From Amycolatopsis nalaikhensis (GTDB lineage Bacteria > Actinomycetota > Actinomycetes > Mycobacteriales > Pseudonocardiaceae): a stretch of 64,000 bases of DNA. The stretch spans positions 8,749,501 through 8,813,500 of the forward strand of contig NZ_CP127173.1 of assembly GCF_030264295.1 (NCBI RefSeq), read 5' to 3'. The translations under genes were made by a program, and so were the position numbers. Numbering within the stretch: position 1 is the first letter of the stretch; each line of letters opens with the position of its first letter. A model generated the notes under the pieces. The model saw only the letters and a list, made by a program, of their open reading frames with translations, had not been told where the DNA came from and did no database searches. This document shows, in pieces, positions 33,813 through 42,855 of this stretch.

Positions 33813-36497
33813 GTGAGCAGAGCAGCACCGCCGTTGATCGGGCGGGCGGACCTCGTGACCGGCCTGGCGCACCGGCTCCGGGCGGGCCACGCGCGGTTCG
33901 TCCTGCTCGCCGGGCCGTCCGGGATCGGCACGTCGGCGCTCGCCGTCCACCTCGCGGGCGAGCACGACGGCCCGTGCCTGCGGGCGACCGGCGCCGAGTG
34001 GGAGGCCGACCGGCCGTACGCGCTGCTGGACCAGGCCTGGCCGGGGCTGACCGGGCCGGACCCCCTGGAAGCCGCCGGTGAGCTCGTCCGGCGCCTCGAT
34101 CCCGGCACGCTGCTGGTCGTCGAGGACGCCCAGCTCGGCGACCTGGACTCCCTGCGGACACTGGCGTCGGCCCTGCGCCACCACCCGGACGCCGGGCTGC
34201 GCGTGGTGGCGACCGCGGTGACCGGGGACCGGCGGGCCCGCGCCGAGGTGCTCGACCTGCTCCCCCGCGTCGCGACCGACCAGCCCCGGGTGCCGCCGCT
34301 CGACGCCGCGGAGATCGCCGAGCTCGCGGCCGCGTACGGCGTCGCCCTGCACCCGTCGATGGCCGAGCGGCTGACGCGGCACACCCTGGGCAGGCCAGGA
34401 CCCGCCGTGCGGCTACTGGCCGAGCTGCCCCGCTCGACCTGGACCACCTTCGACCCGGTGTTGCCCGCACCGGCCGTCGTCGATGCCCGCGTGCGCCAGG
34501 CCTTGGCGGACTGCTCGCCCCCGGCGCGGTGCTTCGCCGAGGCGGTCGCGGTCCTCGGTGACGGCTCGCCGGTCCGGACCGTCCTGGCCCTCGCCGAGCT
34601 CACCGGCGACCCGCTGCCGATGCTCGACGAAACGGCCGCCGCCGGACTGGTCGAGCTCGCGCCGCGCGGCCTGACCTCCGTCGGCCCACCGGACCCGATG
34701 GTCCGCGCCGCCGTGCTCGCCCGGCTCGGGCCGCGGCGGCGGGCCGCGCTGCAGCGCCGCGCGGCGGACCTGGTCGACGACCCGGTGCGGGCACTGCGGC
34801 TGCTCGTCGCCGCCAGCCCGGTGCCCGACGCCGACGTGGCCACCCGGCTCGACGACCTCGCCGCGGCACGGGCCGCCGAGGGCGCCTGGGGCACCGCGGC
34901 CACTCTGCTCACCGACGCGAGCAGGCTCACCGACGACCCGCCCCTGCGGCAGGCCCGGATCACCCGCGCCGTCGACGCCCTGATCGGCGCCGGGGACGTG
35001 TTCCGCGCGGCCGCGCTGGCGCCGGAGGTGGAGAGCGTCCGCGAAACGCCGCTGCGCGACGCGGTCCTCGGCTACCTCGCGCTGGTCCGCGGCCGGGCCG
35101 CCGAGGCGGGCACCCGGCTGGGGCGCGCGTGGGACATCGTCAACGCCGAGCGTGACCCGGAGACCGCCGCGCTCATCTGCCAGCGCTACGTCCTGGACGC
35201 CCTCTGCCGCTACGACGGCCGCGACCTCGTGCGGTGGGCGGACCGGGCCATCGAGCTGGCCGGGCCGGACACCCCGCCCGCCGTCGAAGCCGCCGCCATC
35301 CGCGGCCTCGGCCTGGCGGGCATCGGCCGCGCCAAACAGGCGAGGCGGGACTACGAGACGCTCACCGGGCGGATCCGGCACGGCGCCCAGTCCCAGCGCG
35401 CGGTGATGGCCCGCGGCTGGCTCGGCCTGCTCACCGACCGCGTGGACGACGCTCGCGTCGACCTGGAAAGCGCGGTGCCGACGAGCTACCTAGGCGGCTC
35501 CGCGCGGATTTCGTTGTGGGCGCGGGCGTGGCTGGCGCGGGCGCAGTTCCTGACCGGCGAGTGGGACGAGGCGCTCACGACCGTCCGCGACGCGCTGGAG
35601 CTGCAGGAGCGCACCGGCATCCTGCTCACCGGGCCGCTGCTGCGGTGGACCTCGGCGTCGGTGCACGCGCTGCGCGGGGACTGGGACGACGCCGAAGAAG
35701 CGTTGCTGCGCGGGGAAACCGGCACCGGTGACTACCCGATCATGCGGCTGCCGAGCCGGTTGGCCCGCGCCCAGGTCGCCGAGGCGCGCGCCGACTCCGA
35801 AGGGGTGCTGCGGGCGCTGTACCCGCTGACCAGCCGTCCGCCGGCGTCGAGTGCCGACGAGCCGGGGCACTGGCCGTGGCACGACACCTACGCCCACGCC
35901 CTCGTGCTGCTCGGGCGGCTCGACGAGGCCGAGGACTTCCTGGCCCCGCACGAAAAACTGGCCGCCAAGCGCGACCACGCGTCGGCGCGCGCCCGGCTCG
36001 CCGCCGCCCGGGGCCGCCTGCTGGGCGCGCGGAACGACGTCGCGGGTGCGACGGCGTCGTTCGACGAAGCCGTCGAGCTGCTCGGCGCGCTGCCGTTGCG
36101 CTACGACCAGGCCCGCGTGCACTTCGCCTATGGCCAGACCCTGCGCCGCCTCGGCCGCCGCGGCCGGGCCGACGTCCTGCTCACCACCGCACGCGACGGG
36201 TTCGCCGCCATGGGCGCCACGACCTGTGTCGAACGCTGCGACCGCGAGCTGAAGGCGGGCGGGGTGAACCTCCTGCGCACCGGGGCGACGGCGCTGACGC
36301 CGCAGGAGGAAGCCGTCACGCAGCTCGTCGCGCGCGGACTGTCCAACAAGGAGGTCGCGGCGGAGCTGTTCCTGTCCGGCAAGACGGTCCAATACCACCT
36401 GACGCGGATTTACGCGAAGCTCGGCGTCCGCTCGCGGACCGAGCTGGCCGCGCGGCACACCGCCGACCCGGAGGACCGGCCGGTCAGCCGACCATGA
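33813..36497 (+). CDS. LuxR family regulator of the LAL (large ATP-binding) type
   Basis: About 894 aa. An AAA-type ATPase domain starts with LIGRADLVTGLAHRL and a P-loop at GPSGIGTSALAV, where the usual Lys of GxxxxGK(S/T) is Thr. A Walker-B-like LLVVEDAQLGD follows. The middle 550 residues are TPR-like helical repeats. The C-terminus is a LuxR helix-turn-helix: LTPQEEAVTQLVARGLSNKEVAAELFLSGKTVQYHLTRIYAKLGVRSR. The GTG at 33813 is chosen for its GAGG spacing; an in-frame GTG at 33807 is possible. It begins 19 bp after the BenC-BenD fusion, so it may be co-transcribed and act on the ben genes or on the amine genes to the right. Confidence 0.93.
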   Translation: MSRAAPPLIGRADLVTGLAHRLRAGHARFVLLAGPSGIGTSALAVHLAGEHDGPCLRATGAEWEADRPYALLDQAWPGLTGPDPLEAAGELVRRLDPGTLLVVEDAQLGDLDSLRTLASALRHHPDAGLRVVATAVTGDRRARAEVLDLLPRVATDQPRVPPLDAAEIAELAAAYGVALHPSMAERLTRHTLGRPGPAVRLLAELPRSTWTTFDPVLPAPAVVDARVRQALADCSPPARCFAEAVAVLGDGSPVRTVLALAELTGDPLPMLDETAAAGLVELAPRGLTSVGPPDPMVRAAVLARLGPRRRAALQRRAADLVDDPVRALRLLVAASPVPDADVATRLDDLAAARAAEGAWGTAATLLTDASRLTDDPPLRQARITRAVDALIGAGDVFRAAALAPEVESVRETPLRDAVLGYLALVRGRAAEAGTRLGRAWDIVNAERDPETAALICQRYVLDALCRYDGRDLVRWADRAIELAGPDTPPAVEAAAIRGLGLAGIGRAKQARRDYETLTGRIRHGAQSQRAVMARGWLGLLTDRVDDARVDLESAVPTSYLGGSARISLWARAWLARAQFLTGEWDEALTTVRDALELQERTGILLTGPLLRWTSASVHALRGDWDDAEEALLRGETGTGDYPIMRLPSRLARAQVAEARADSEGVLRALYPLTSRPPASSADEPGHWPWHDTYAHALVLLGRLDEAEDFLAPHEKLAAKRDHASARARLAAARGRLLGARNDVAGATASFDEAVELLGALPLRYDQARVHFAYGQTLRRLGRRGRADVLLTTARDGFAAMGATTCVERCDRELKAGGVNLLRTGATALTPQEEAVTQLVARGLSNKEVAAELFLSGKTVQYHLTRIYAKLGVRSRTELAARHTADPEDRPVSRP

Positions 36498-36984
36498 GCA
36501 GCATGCCCGCGGCCATGGTGACCTCGGCCGTGACGGTGGCCAGGCGACGCGGTCCCGGGACCGGAGAACCGCGCGCGTGCCAGTGGAGCGCACACCGCGC
36601 CGCCGCCCACAGCACGACCACCACCACGGGCAGGAACGACGGCGTGGTGGCCGCGGTGTGCCCGCCGTGCCGGTGGGGCACCGCACCCGGGTGCGCGGCC
36701 GCCAGCGGCATCAGGACCACCAGCGCGGCCATCGCCAGCAGGTCGGCCAGCACCGGCAGGCGCGCGAGCACCGGCCGATCCGCCCCCGCCGCCCAGTACG
36801 CCACCCCGCCGAGCAGGCCCGCCCAGGCCAGCGGGCCGAGGACGGCCACGCCGGGCACCGCCATCGCGACCATCGCGGCGCAGAGCACCCCGTGGGCCCA
36901 CCGGCCGCGCACCCCGCACGCCGGGTGCGCGGCCAGTCCGCTCAGCAGGCTGGCCACGGCCAGCACGGCGACCGGGTCAGCCAC
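36484..36984 (-). CDS. DUF5134-like membrane protein with a His-rich loop
   Basis: A 166-aa protein with five to six hydrophobic helices (VAVLAVASLLSGLAA, GVLCAAMVAMAVPGVAVLG, LLAMAALVVLMPLAA, FLPVVVVVLWAAARC, AEVTMAAGMLLMVG). A loop AHPGAVPHRHGGHTAAT carries four His. Such His-rich membrane proteins often handle metal ions. The GTG start lies within the last codons of the copper amine oxidase gene (GTGGCTGA), so the two are translationally coupled, and copper supply is a reasonable inference. Its 3' end overlaps the LAL gene end by 14 bp. Confidence 0.8.
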   Translation of the reverse strand: MADPVAVLAVASLLSGLAAHPACGVRGRWAHGVLCAAMVAMAVPGVAVLGPLAWAGLLGGVAYWAAGADRPVLARLPVLADLLAMAALVVLMPLAAAHPGAVPHRHGGHTAATTPSFLPVVVVVLWAAARCALHWHARGSPVPGPRRLATVTAEVTMAAGMLLMVG

Positions 36985-38896
36985 CGTGGCAGTGCCCGTT
37001 CGCCGACGGCGGCACGTCCAGCGTCGGGTTGCGGTCGAAGAACCCGACCGGCTTCAACGTGAACCCGGCGTAGTCGACCGGCATCACGGGCCAGTCCTCC
37101 GGCCGCGGGAAGTGCGTCAGGCCGAAGGTGTGCCACAGCACGATGTCCTCGCCGTCGACGCTCCGGTCGGCCGCGGTCCAGGCCGGCAGCCCGGCCCCGC
37201 CCGGGTGCTGGTTGACCAGGTCGCCCGCCGGGTAGCGCTCGGCCGGGTCGTACCGGGTCACCCACAGGTGTTTGGTAGCGAAGGCCGCGCGCTGGTGGAT
37301 CGACGACGACTCGTCGGCCAGCAGCGTCGGCTGCCCTTCCGGGTACAGCGCGTAGGCCACGTTGCGCCCCAACCGGTTCCGGCTTTCCGGGTTGACGATG
37401 TGCCACGCGCGCGCCCGGCTGTTGTCGGCGACGCGGGCGGCCTCGGACTCCGACGTCAGCCGGGTGCGGGACTCGCGGAAGGCGTTGCCGTACGGGTTTT
37501 CCGCGCTCACCGGCAGCCTCTGGGCCTCGACCTCGTCGACGGCGTTGCGCGGGCCGTCCACGCACATGTCGAGCCGCGCGGAGAACAGGTGCTGGTGGTA
37601 CGGCGCGCCGAGACCGGGCGCCAGCTGCGTCGCGTAGTCCTGGCCCTCGGTGTAGGCCGAGGTGAAGGTGATGCCGGTGGCCTTCGCCTCGAGCTGGATC
37701 GTGCCGTCGAGGTAGAGGTACCAGTAGAAGCCGTAGTCGTAGTTGCCGATGGTGGTGAAGAACGAGATCACCAGACGGCGCTGGCGGCGCGTCTCGTGGG
37801 AGCCGGCGAACATGTCGCTGTGCTTCCACAGCACGCCGAAGTCCTCTTCGTGCATGCAGATCGCGTTGCCGATCGTGCGCGGCTCGCCGAGGTCGTCGGC
37901 GACCGTGGCGTCGAAGTAACGGATTTCGCCGAGGCAGTCGCAGCCCAGCTCGAGGGAATTGGTGTAGCGGGCGAACATGTACTCGCCGCAGTCGAAGTAG
38001 TTCTGCCAGAACCGCACCGGCGACGGGTCCGCGTACGGCACCACCATCTCCGCGACCGACGCCCGGTACAGCACCGGCCGCTCGTGGAAGGACAGCTGGT
38101 GCAGCGTCAGGCCTTCCCGCTCGTTGAAGCCGAGGCGCAGGTCCCAGTTCTCCCACCGGACACGGCTGCCGTCGACGGCGAAGCTCGGGCCGTCGGGCTG
38201 GGTGATCTCGATCGGCTTGAGCGTCGTGCGGTGCGGCCCGGTCTGCGCCGGGTCGTCGAAGTTGCCCGGCTCCTGGGGCACCGGCAGCTCGCGGTGGTCG
38301 AGCACGCGGACGACCTCGCGCCGCGTCAGGTCCACGTAGGCCACCAGGCCGTCGACCGGGTGCGCCCACGGGTGGTCCTTCTCGTGGAACTGCTGGAACC
38401 CCAGCACCCGCACGATCCGGCGGCCCGCCTCCCCCGGCTCGTCGTAGGCACCGGCCGACAGCGGCACCGACCGCACGCTCGCCGGGTCGATCCCGCGGCG
38501 GGCCAGCGCCGCACACCACGTCTCGCTGCCGTTGACGATGTCTTCGACGAGCTCGAACTCGGTGTCGATGATCGGCGGCTGCCCGGACACGGCCGGGTCG
38601 ATCCCGGTCACCGAGTCCACAGTGGACCGGGTGGTCGACACGACGACGTCGCGCGAGCTGCCGTCGGCCAGGTCCAGCAGCACGACCCGGAAGCGGCGCT
38701 CGACCGGCGAGCCCGGCGTGAAGGCGAGCACCTCGTCCTTGGCCGGTTCTTCGAGGGCGAAGAACGCGAACCGCACGGCGTCGCCGAGCAAACCCGCCTC
38801 GGCGAGGACACCGCGGGCCGCGGTGATCTCGGCGGCGGTCACCGGGTCGAGCGGGTGGGTGGCCGTCGTGGTGACCTGGTCGTCGGTGAGGGTCAT
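36977..38896 (-). CDS. tynA: Copper-containing primary-amine oxidase
   Basis: A 639-aa protein, usual length for actinobacterial amine oxidases. The TPQ cofactor comes from Tyr386 in TTIGNYDYGF. The catalytic base is Asp302 in NYFDCGEYMF. Copper ligands are His434 and His436 (YHQHLFS) and a later His in WHTFGLTHFPRPEDWPVMP. N-terminal N2/N3 domains precede the catalytic core. No signal peptide, so it is cytoplasmic. It converts primary amines such as phenylethylamine or tyramine to aldehyde, NH3 and H2O2. It is the middle gene of permease - oxidase - His-rich membrane protein, and an aldehyde dehydrogenase, a FeaR-like regulator and PaaK are close by. Confidence 0.95.
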   Translation of the reverse strand: MTLTDDQVTTTATHPLDPVTAAEITAARGVLAEAGLLGDAVRFAFFALEEPAKDEVLAFTPGSPVERRFRVVLLDLADGSSRDVVVSTTRSTVDSVTGIDPAVSGQPPIIDTEFELVEDIVNGSETWCAALARRGIDPASVRSVPLSAGAYDEPGEAGRRIVRVLGFQQFHEKDHPWAHPVDGLVAYVDLTRREVVRVLDHRELPVPQEPGNFDDPAQTGPHRTTLKPIEITQPDGPSFAVDGSRVRWENWDLRLGFNEREGLTLHQLSFHERPVLYRASVAEMVVPYADPSPVRFWQNYFDCGEYMFARYTNSLELGCDCLGEIRYFDATVADDLGEPRTIGNAICMHEEDFGVLWKHSDMFAGSHETRRQRRLVISFFTTIGNYDYGFYWYLYLDGTIQLEAKATGITFTSAYTEGQDYATQLAPGLGAPYHQHLFSARLDMCVDGPRNAVDEVEAQRLPVSAENPYGNAFRESRTRLTSESEAARVADNSRARAWHIVNPESRNRLGRNVAYALYPEGQPTLLADESSSIHQRAAFATKHLWVTRYDPAERYPAGDLVNQHPGGAGLPAWTAADRSVDGEDIVLWHTFGLTHFPRPEDWPVMPVDYAGFTLKPVGFFDRNPTLDVPPSANGHCHGG

Positions 38897-38908
38897 GATC
38901 GCTCCTGT

Positions 38909-40327
38909 TCAGGCGGGTTCGACAGCCGGGACGGCGGAGGTGACCGGGCGCAGCACCCGGTGCAGGACGAGGCCGAGCACGAAGGCGCCCAGCAGGACCG
39001 AGCCGATCACGGCGGCCAGCGTCGCGGAACCGCCGATGAGGGTCGGGAAGTTGCCGATGGTCAGGGCCAGGCAGGCGGCCAGCCCGGCGAAGCCCAGCAG
39101 CGGCGCGACGACGGTGTGCCACACCCGGCGGTCGGCGCCCGTGCGGCGGAAGAACACCAGCACGGCCAGGCAGGTCATCGTCATCAGGGCGAGCACGCCG
39201 AGCGTCGCGGTGCCCGCCATCCAGGAGAACACCTGGGTGACCGGGTCCATCCCGGTGACGGCGAACAGGGCGACGAGCACCAGCGCCGAGACCGTCTGGA
39301 CGACCGACGCGACGTGCGGGGAGCCGTGGCGGCCGTGGCTGCGCCCGCAGTGCGACGGCAGCGCACCGGAATTGCCGAGGGAGAACGCGTAGCGCGCGAG
39401 GACGTTGTGGAATGACAACGCGGCGGCGAACAGGCTGGTCACCAGCAGCACCTGGACGACGTCGGCGCCCGCGGTGCCGAGGTAGTTGCCGACCGTCGTG
39501 ATCAGCATGGTCCCGGGGTCGGTCCCGGCCTGCGCGATGGCGGCGTCGTCACCCCACGCCGACACCACGGCCCACGCCGAGAGCGCGTAGAACGCGGTGA
39601 TCAGCAGCAGCGCGGTGTAGGTGGCGCGCGGGATCGTCTTGGCCGGGTCGCGGGCCTCGTCGCGGAAGATGGCCGTCGCCTCGAACCCGATGAAGCTCGC
39701 GATGGCGAACATGATCGCGATGCCGACCGAGCCGGAGCCGATCTTCGCCGGGTCGAACAGCGCCGTGGACAGCCCGGACGGCGACCCGCCGCGCACGGTC
39801 ACGACCGCGTCGAAGACGAGCACGATGCCGACCTCGCACAGCAGCAGCACGCCGAGCACCTTGCTGCTCAGCTCGATGTGGCGGTAGCCCAGCACGCCGA
39901 CGACGGCGAGCACCGCCAGCGCGTACGCCCACCACGGGACGGCCGGGCCGCCGTAGTGCTGGACCAGGCCGTCGAGGGTGGCCCCGAGGTAGCCGTAAAC
40001 GGCCAGCTGGACGGCGGTGTAGGTGACCAGGGCGAGGAACGCGGCGCCGAGCCCCGGCGCCCGGCCGAGCCCGCGCCGGACGTAGGTGTAGAACGCGCCG
40101 GCGTCGGGCACGTGCCTGCTCATCGCGCAGAACCCCACGGCGAACAGCAGCAGGACCACGCAGCAGACGGCGAACGTCGCGGGGAACGCGGCGCCGTTGC
40201 CCAGCGCGACGCCGAGCGGGACGCTGCCCGCGACGACGGTGAGCGGCGCGGCGGCGGCCACGACCATGAAGACGATGGAACCGGCACCGAGGGAGCCGGA
40301 AAGGGAACGGGACGCGGACGTGTCCAT
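38909..40327 (-). CDS. APC family amino acid/amine permease
   Basis: A 472-aa protein with about 12 membrane helices. The N-terminus has LGAGSIVFMVVAAAAPLTVVAGSVPLGVALGNG, the APC signature helix 1, and MFAIASFIGFEATAIFRDEARDP lies in helix 6. The ATG at 40327 follows CCGGAGG. It is 12 bp upstream of the amine oxidase gene on the same strand, so it probably takes up the amine substrate. Confidence 0.93.
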   Translation of the reverse strand: MDTSASRSLSGSLGAGSIVFMVVAAAAPLTVVAGSVPLGVALGNGAAFPATFAVCCVVLLLFAVGFCAMSRHVPDAGAFYTYVRRGLGRAPGLGAAFLALVTYTAVQLAVYGYLGATLDGLVQHYGGPAVPWWAYALAVLAVVGVLGYRHIELSSKVLGVLLLCEVGIVLVFDAVVTVRGGSPSGLSTALFDPAKIGSGSVGIAIMFAIASFIGFEATAIFRDEARDPAKTIPRATYTALLLITAFYALSAWAVVSAWGDDAAIAQAGTDPGTMLITTVGNYLGTAGADVVQVLLVTSLFAAALSFHNVLARYAFSLGNSGALPSHCGRSHGRHGSPHVASVVQTVSALVLVALFAVTGMDPVTQVFSWMAGTATLGVLALMTMTCLAVLVFFRRTGADRRVWHTVVAPLLGFAGLAACLALTIGNFPTLIGGSATLAAVIGSVLLGAFVLGLVLHRVLRPVTSAVPAVEPA

Positions 40328-40443
40328 GACGGACCTCCGGAGAGGATGGGGACTTCGGTCGGCCCAGGCTTGCCGAGACACGTTGCCGACACCGGACTCG
40401 CTGGGTCAAACCCCCGTCTCCGCCTCCGGGAACCCGGCGAAGG

Positions 40444-40458
40444 GCGTTCTCCGAACGC
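40444..40458. promoter_or_regulatory. Candidate operator for the second IclR regulator
   Basis: A perfect 6-3-6 palindrome, GCGTTC-TCC-GAACGC, in the 241-bp region between the two divergent permease genes. The spacing equals that of the IclR-type palindrome at 15520 but the sequence differs. It could be read by the IclR protein encoded at 42005. Nothing else of note is seen in 40328-40568. Confidence 0.5.
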
Positions 40459-40568
40459 GGGAACGCGGCCGCGGAAATTCTCATTCGGCTTGTGCGGACC
40501 CGCGCCGGGCCGTAATACCGGCGTGATCGAGCTTGGTTAGCGTGATGCGCCCCGGTAGGAGAAGAACC

Positions 40569-42008
40569 ATGTCGTTGCCGCCCAGACTGCTGCCGCCGGT
40601 GCGCGCGGAGTCCCCGATGTCCGGTCTCGACCGGCGCAACCTCGGGCCGCTGCCGGTGTTCGCGCAGTCGGTCGCCGGGGCCGCGCCGTCGGCGGCGATG
40701 GCCGCGAGCCCGGCGATCGCGGCCGCCAACGCCGGGACCGGGGTGCTCTGGTCGTTCGCCGCCGCCCTGGTGCTCGCCCTGCTGATCGGGGTGTGCGTCG
40801 CCCAGTTCACCCGGCGGATGGCGGCCGCCGGGTCGCTCTACAGCCTCACCGCGAAGGGCCTCGGCCCGGTCGCGGCGTTCGTCTGCGGCTGGGCGCTGCT
40901 GATCGGCTACGGCTTCCTCGCGATGGCCGCCCTCGCCGCCGCCGGGATGTACGCGCGGGGCGGGCTGGAGCGGGCCGGGCTGCCGGCGGGCTGGGTGGTC
41001 GCCGCCGTGGTCACGCTCCTGCTCGGGGCGCTGGTGACGGTGTGCGTGCTGCGGGGCGTGCGGCTCTCGGGGCGAGTCGTGCTCGTCACCGAAGCCGTGT
41101 CGATCAGTCTGATGCTGACGGTGTTCGTGCTGCTGCTGGTGCGGGTGGGGCCGCAGTCGCCGTTCACGACGCCGGACCGCGGGCTCGGCGGGATCGCCGC
41201 CGGGGTGCTGCCCGCGCTCGGGGCGTTCATCGGGTTCGAGGCCGCGACGTCGTTCGGCGTCGAGGCGAAGCGACCGTTCCGGACGGTCCCCCGCGCCATG
41301 CAGTGGACCGCGGCGCTGTGCGGCGTGCTGTACCTGGTCGCCGCCCACACGCAGACGATCGGCGCGCGGAGCCTGCCGGGCGGGCTGGCCGCCCAGGCCG
41401 AGCCGGTCGGCGCACTGGCCGCGGCCCAGCACCTGCCGTGGCTGTCCTACCTGCTCGACGCCGGGATCGGCGCGTCGTTCTTCGCGTGCGCGATGACCGT
41501 AGCCGGCACGCTGGCCCGCCTGCTGCTGTCGATGGGCCGCGAAGGCGTCCTACCGCGGCGGCTCGGCGCCACCCACCCCCGGTACCGCACGCCGCACGTC
41601 GCGGTCCTCGCCACCGTGCCGGTGCTCGCGCTCGCGGCCGCGGCACTGCCGGCCGCCGGTGTCCCGCCGGCGAAGGTGCTCATGACCCTGCTGAACGTGG
41701 CCGGGTTCGGCTACCTGATCGCCTACTTCCTGGTCTGCCTGGCCGCGCCGGTGTTCCTGCACCGCATCGGCGAGCTGACCCGCGGCGCGGTCGCCGCGGC
41801 GGCGGTCACCGCGGCCGCGCTGCTCGCCGCGCTGACCGTGTTCACGACGTCCACTGTGGACGGCCCGTACCCGGTGCTGTTCGCCGTGCTCGCCGCGGCC
41901 GGGCTGGCCTGGTTCGGCTGGCTGCGGGCACGACGGCCGCGGAGCCTGGCCGCGATCGGCATCTACGACGAGACCACCGCCGAAGACCTGCTGGACGGCC
42001 GGCCGTGA
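40569..42008 (+). CDS. APC family permease
   Basis: A 479-aa protein with 12 or so helices: LGPLPVFAQSVAGAAPSAAMAASPAIAAANAG at helix 1, LPALGAFIGFEAATSFGVEAKRPFRTVPRAM at helix 6 with the APC-type GFE. The ATG at 40569 follows TAGGAGAA. It differs clearly from the divergent permease at 38909. Its stop overlaps the GTG of an IclR regulator, so transporter and regulator are co-expressed. An amine, amino acid or related substrate is likely. Confidence 0.92.
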   Translation: MSLPPRLLPPVRAESPMSGLDRRNLGPLPVFAQSVAGAAPSAAMAASPAIAAANAGTGVLWSFAAALVLALLIGVCVAQFTRRMAAAGSLYSLTAKGLGPVAAFVCGWALLIGYGFLAMAALAAAGMYARGGLERAGLPAGWVVAAVVTLLLGALVTVCVLRGVRLSGRVVLVTEAVSISLMLTVFVLLLVRVGPQSPFTTPDRGLGGIAAGVLPALGAFIGFEAATSFGVEAKRPFRTVPRAMQWTAALCGVLYLVAAHTQTIGARSLPGGLAAQAEPVGALAAAQHLPWLSYLLDAGIGASFFACAMTVAGTLARLLLSMGREGVLPRRLGATHPRYRTPHVAVLATVPVLALAAAALPAAGVPPAKVLMTLLNVAGFGYLIAYFLVCLAAPVFLHRIGELTRGAVAAAAVTAAALLAALTVFTTSTVDGPYPVLFAVLAAAGLAWFGWLRARRPRSLAAIGIYDETTAEDLLDGRP

Positions 42009-42754
42009 GCCCCGACCCCGCCCCGCTGTCCGGCCGCCAGCCCAAGGCGGTCCGCAGCGCGCTCGCCGTGCTCGAAGAAGTCGTCGCCGCCGGGCCCGGC
42101 GTCACGGCGAAAGAGATCTCGGGGGCGTTGAAACTGCCGCCCGCCACCACCTACCGGCTGCTCAACCTGCTGGTGGCCGAGGGGTACCTGGTCCGCCTGC
42201 CCGACCTGCGCGGGTTCGCGCTCGGGCGGCGCGCGGCCCGGCTGTCCGTGCCGGTGACCACGCGCCCGCCCGCCGCGGCCCGCGCGATCGTCGGGCACCT
42301 GCGCCAGCAGGTCCGCTGGGGCGTGCACCTGGCGTCCTTCCGGACCGGCCGGATCGTCCTGCTCGACGGCGACCCCGACCACCCGCCGCACGACGAGGCG
42401 CTGCTCGCCCGCTACCCGCACGCGTCCGCGCTCGGCAAGCTGCTCCTGGCCGACCAGGCCGACTGGCGCGCGGCCGTCCGCGGGCTGCGGCAGCTCACCG
42501 CGCACACGGTCATCGACGCCGACCGGCTGGACGCCGAGCTGGCCCGCTGCCGGGAAGACCGGCTGGCCCGCCAGTGCGGCGAACTGCACGCCGACCGGGG
42601 CTGCCTCGCCGTCCCGATCCACGACGTCACCGACGGCACCCTGGTGGCCGGGCTGGCGCTCAGCGGGCCCCCGGACCGCGTCGCCGAGCCCAACACCGAA
42701 CTCCTCGACCGGCTGCGCGAGCACGCGGCCCAGCTGGCCCCGCTGCTGGCCTGA
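42005..42754 (+). CDS. IclR family transcriptional regulator
   Basis: A 249-aa protein from a GTG overlapping the permease stop (GTGA). The winged helix is AVRSALAVLEEVVAAGPGVTAKEISGALKLPPATTYRLLNLLVAEGYLVRL. The effector domain has RWGVHLASFRTGRIVLLDG, YPHASALGKLLLAD and GCLAVPIHDVTDGTLVAGLALSGPP. It likely controls the permease it follows and perhaps the amine oxidase operon, through the palindrome between the two promoters. Confidence 0.92.
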   Translation: MSPDPAPLSGRQPKAVRSALAVLEEVVAAGPGVTAKEISGALKLPPATTYRLLNLLVAEGYLVRLPDLRGFALGRRAARLSVPVTTRPPAAARAIVGHLRQQVRWGVHLASFRTGRIVLLDGDPDHPPHDEALLARYPHASALGKLLLADQADWRAAVRGLRQLTAHTVIDADRLDAELARCREDRLARQCGELHADRGCLAVPIHDVTDGTLVAGLALSGPPDRVAEPNTELLDRLREHAAQLAPLLA

Positions 42755-42855
42755 GGGCGCCGCTGGACAACGTGCGTGCGGTTACGCGCAAGTCCGGGCC
42801 GCGGACTCCTGCGACGGTGGCGGCAGCCACCCCTTTCTTCCCGCAGGAGGACGCC

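Noticed and set aside
35876..39415. 1179-aa plus-strand frame across the LAL, DUF5134-like and amine oxidase genes
   Set aside because: Crosses four real genes on both strands, low-complexity Arg/Val/Asp text; typical high-GC shadow.
42800..42818. Imperfect palindrome upstream of the aldehyde dehydrogenase (TGCGTG...CGCGCA type)
   Set aside because: Short arms with a mismatch in a very GC-rich context; not distinguishable from chance.
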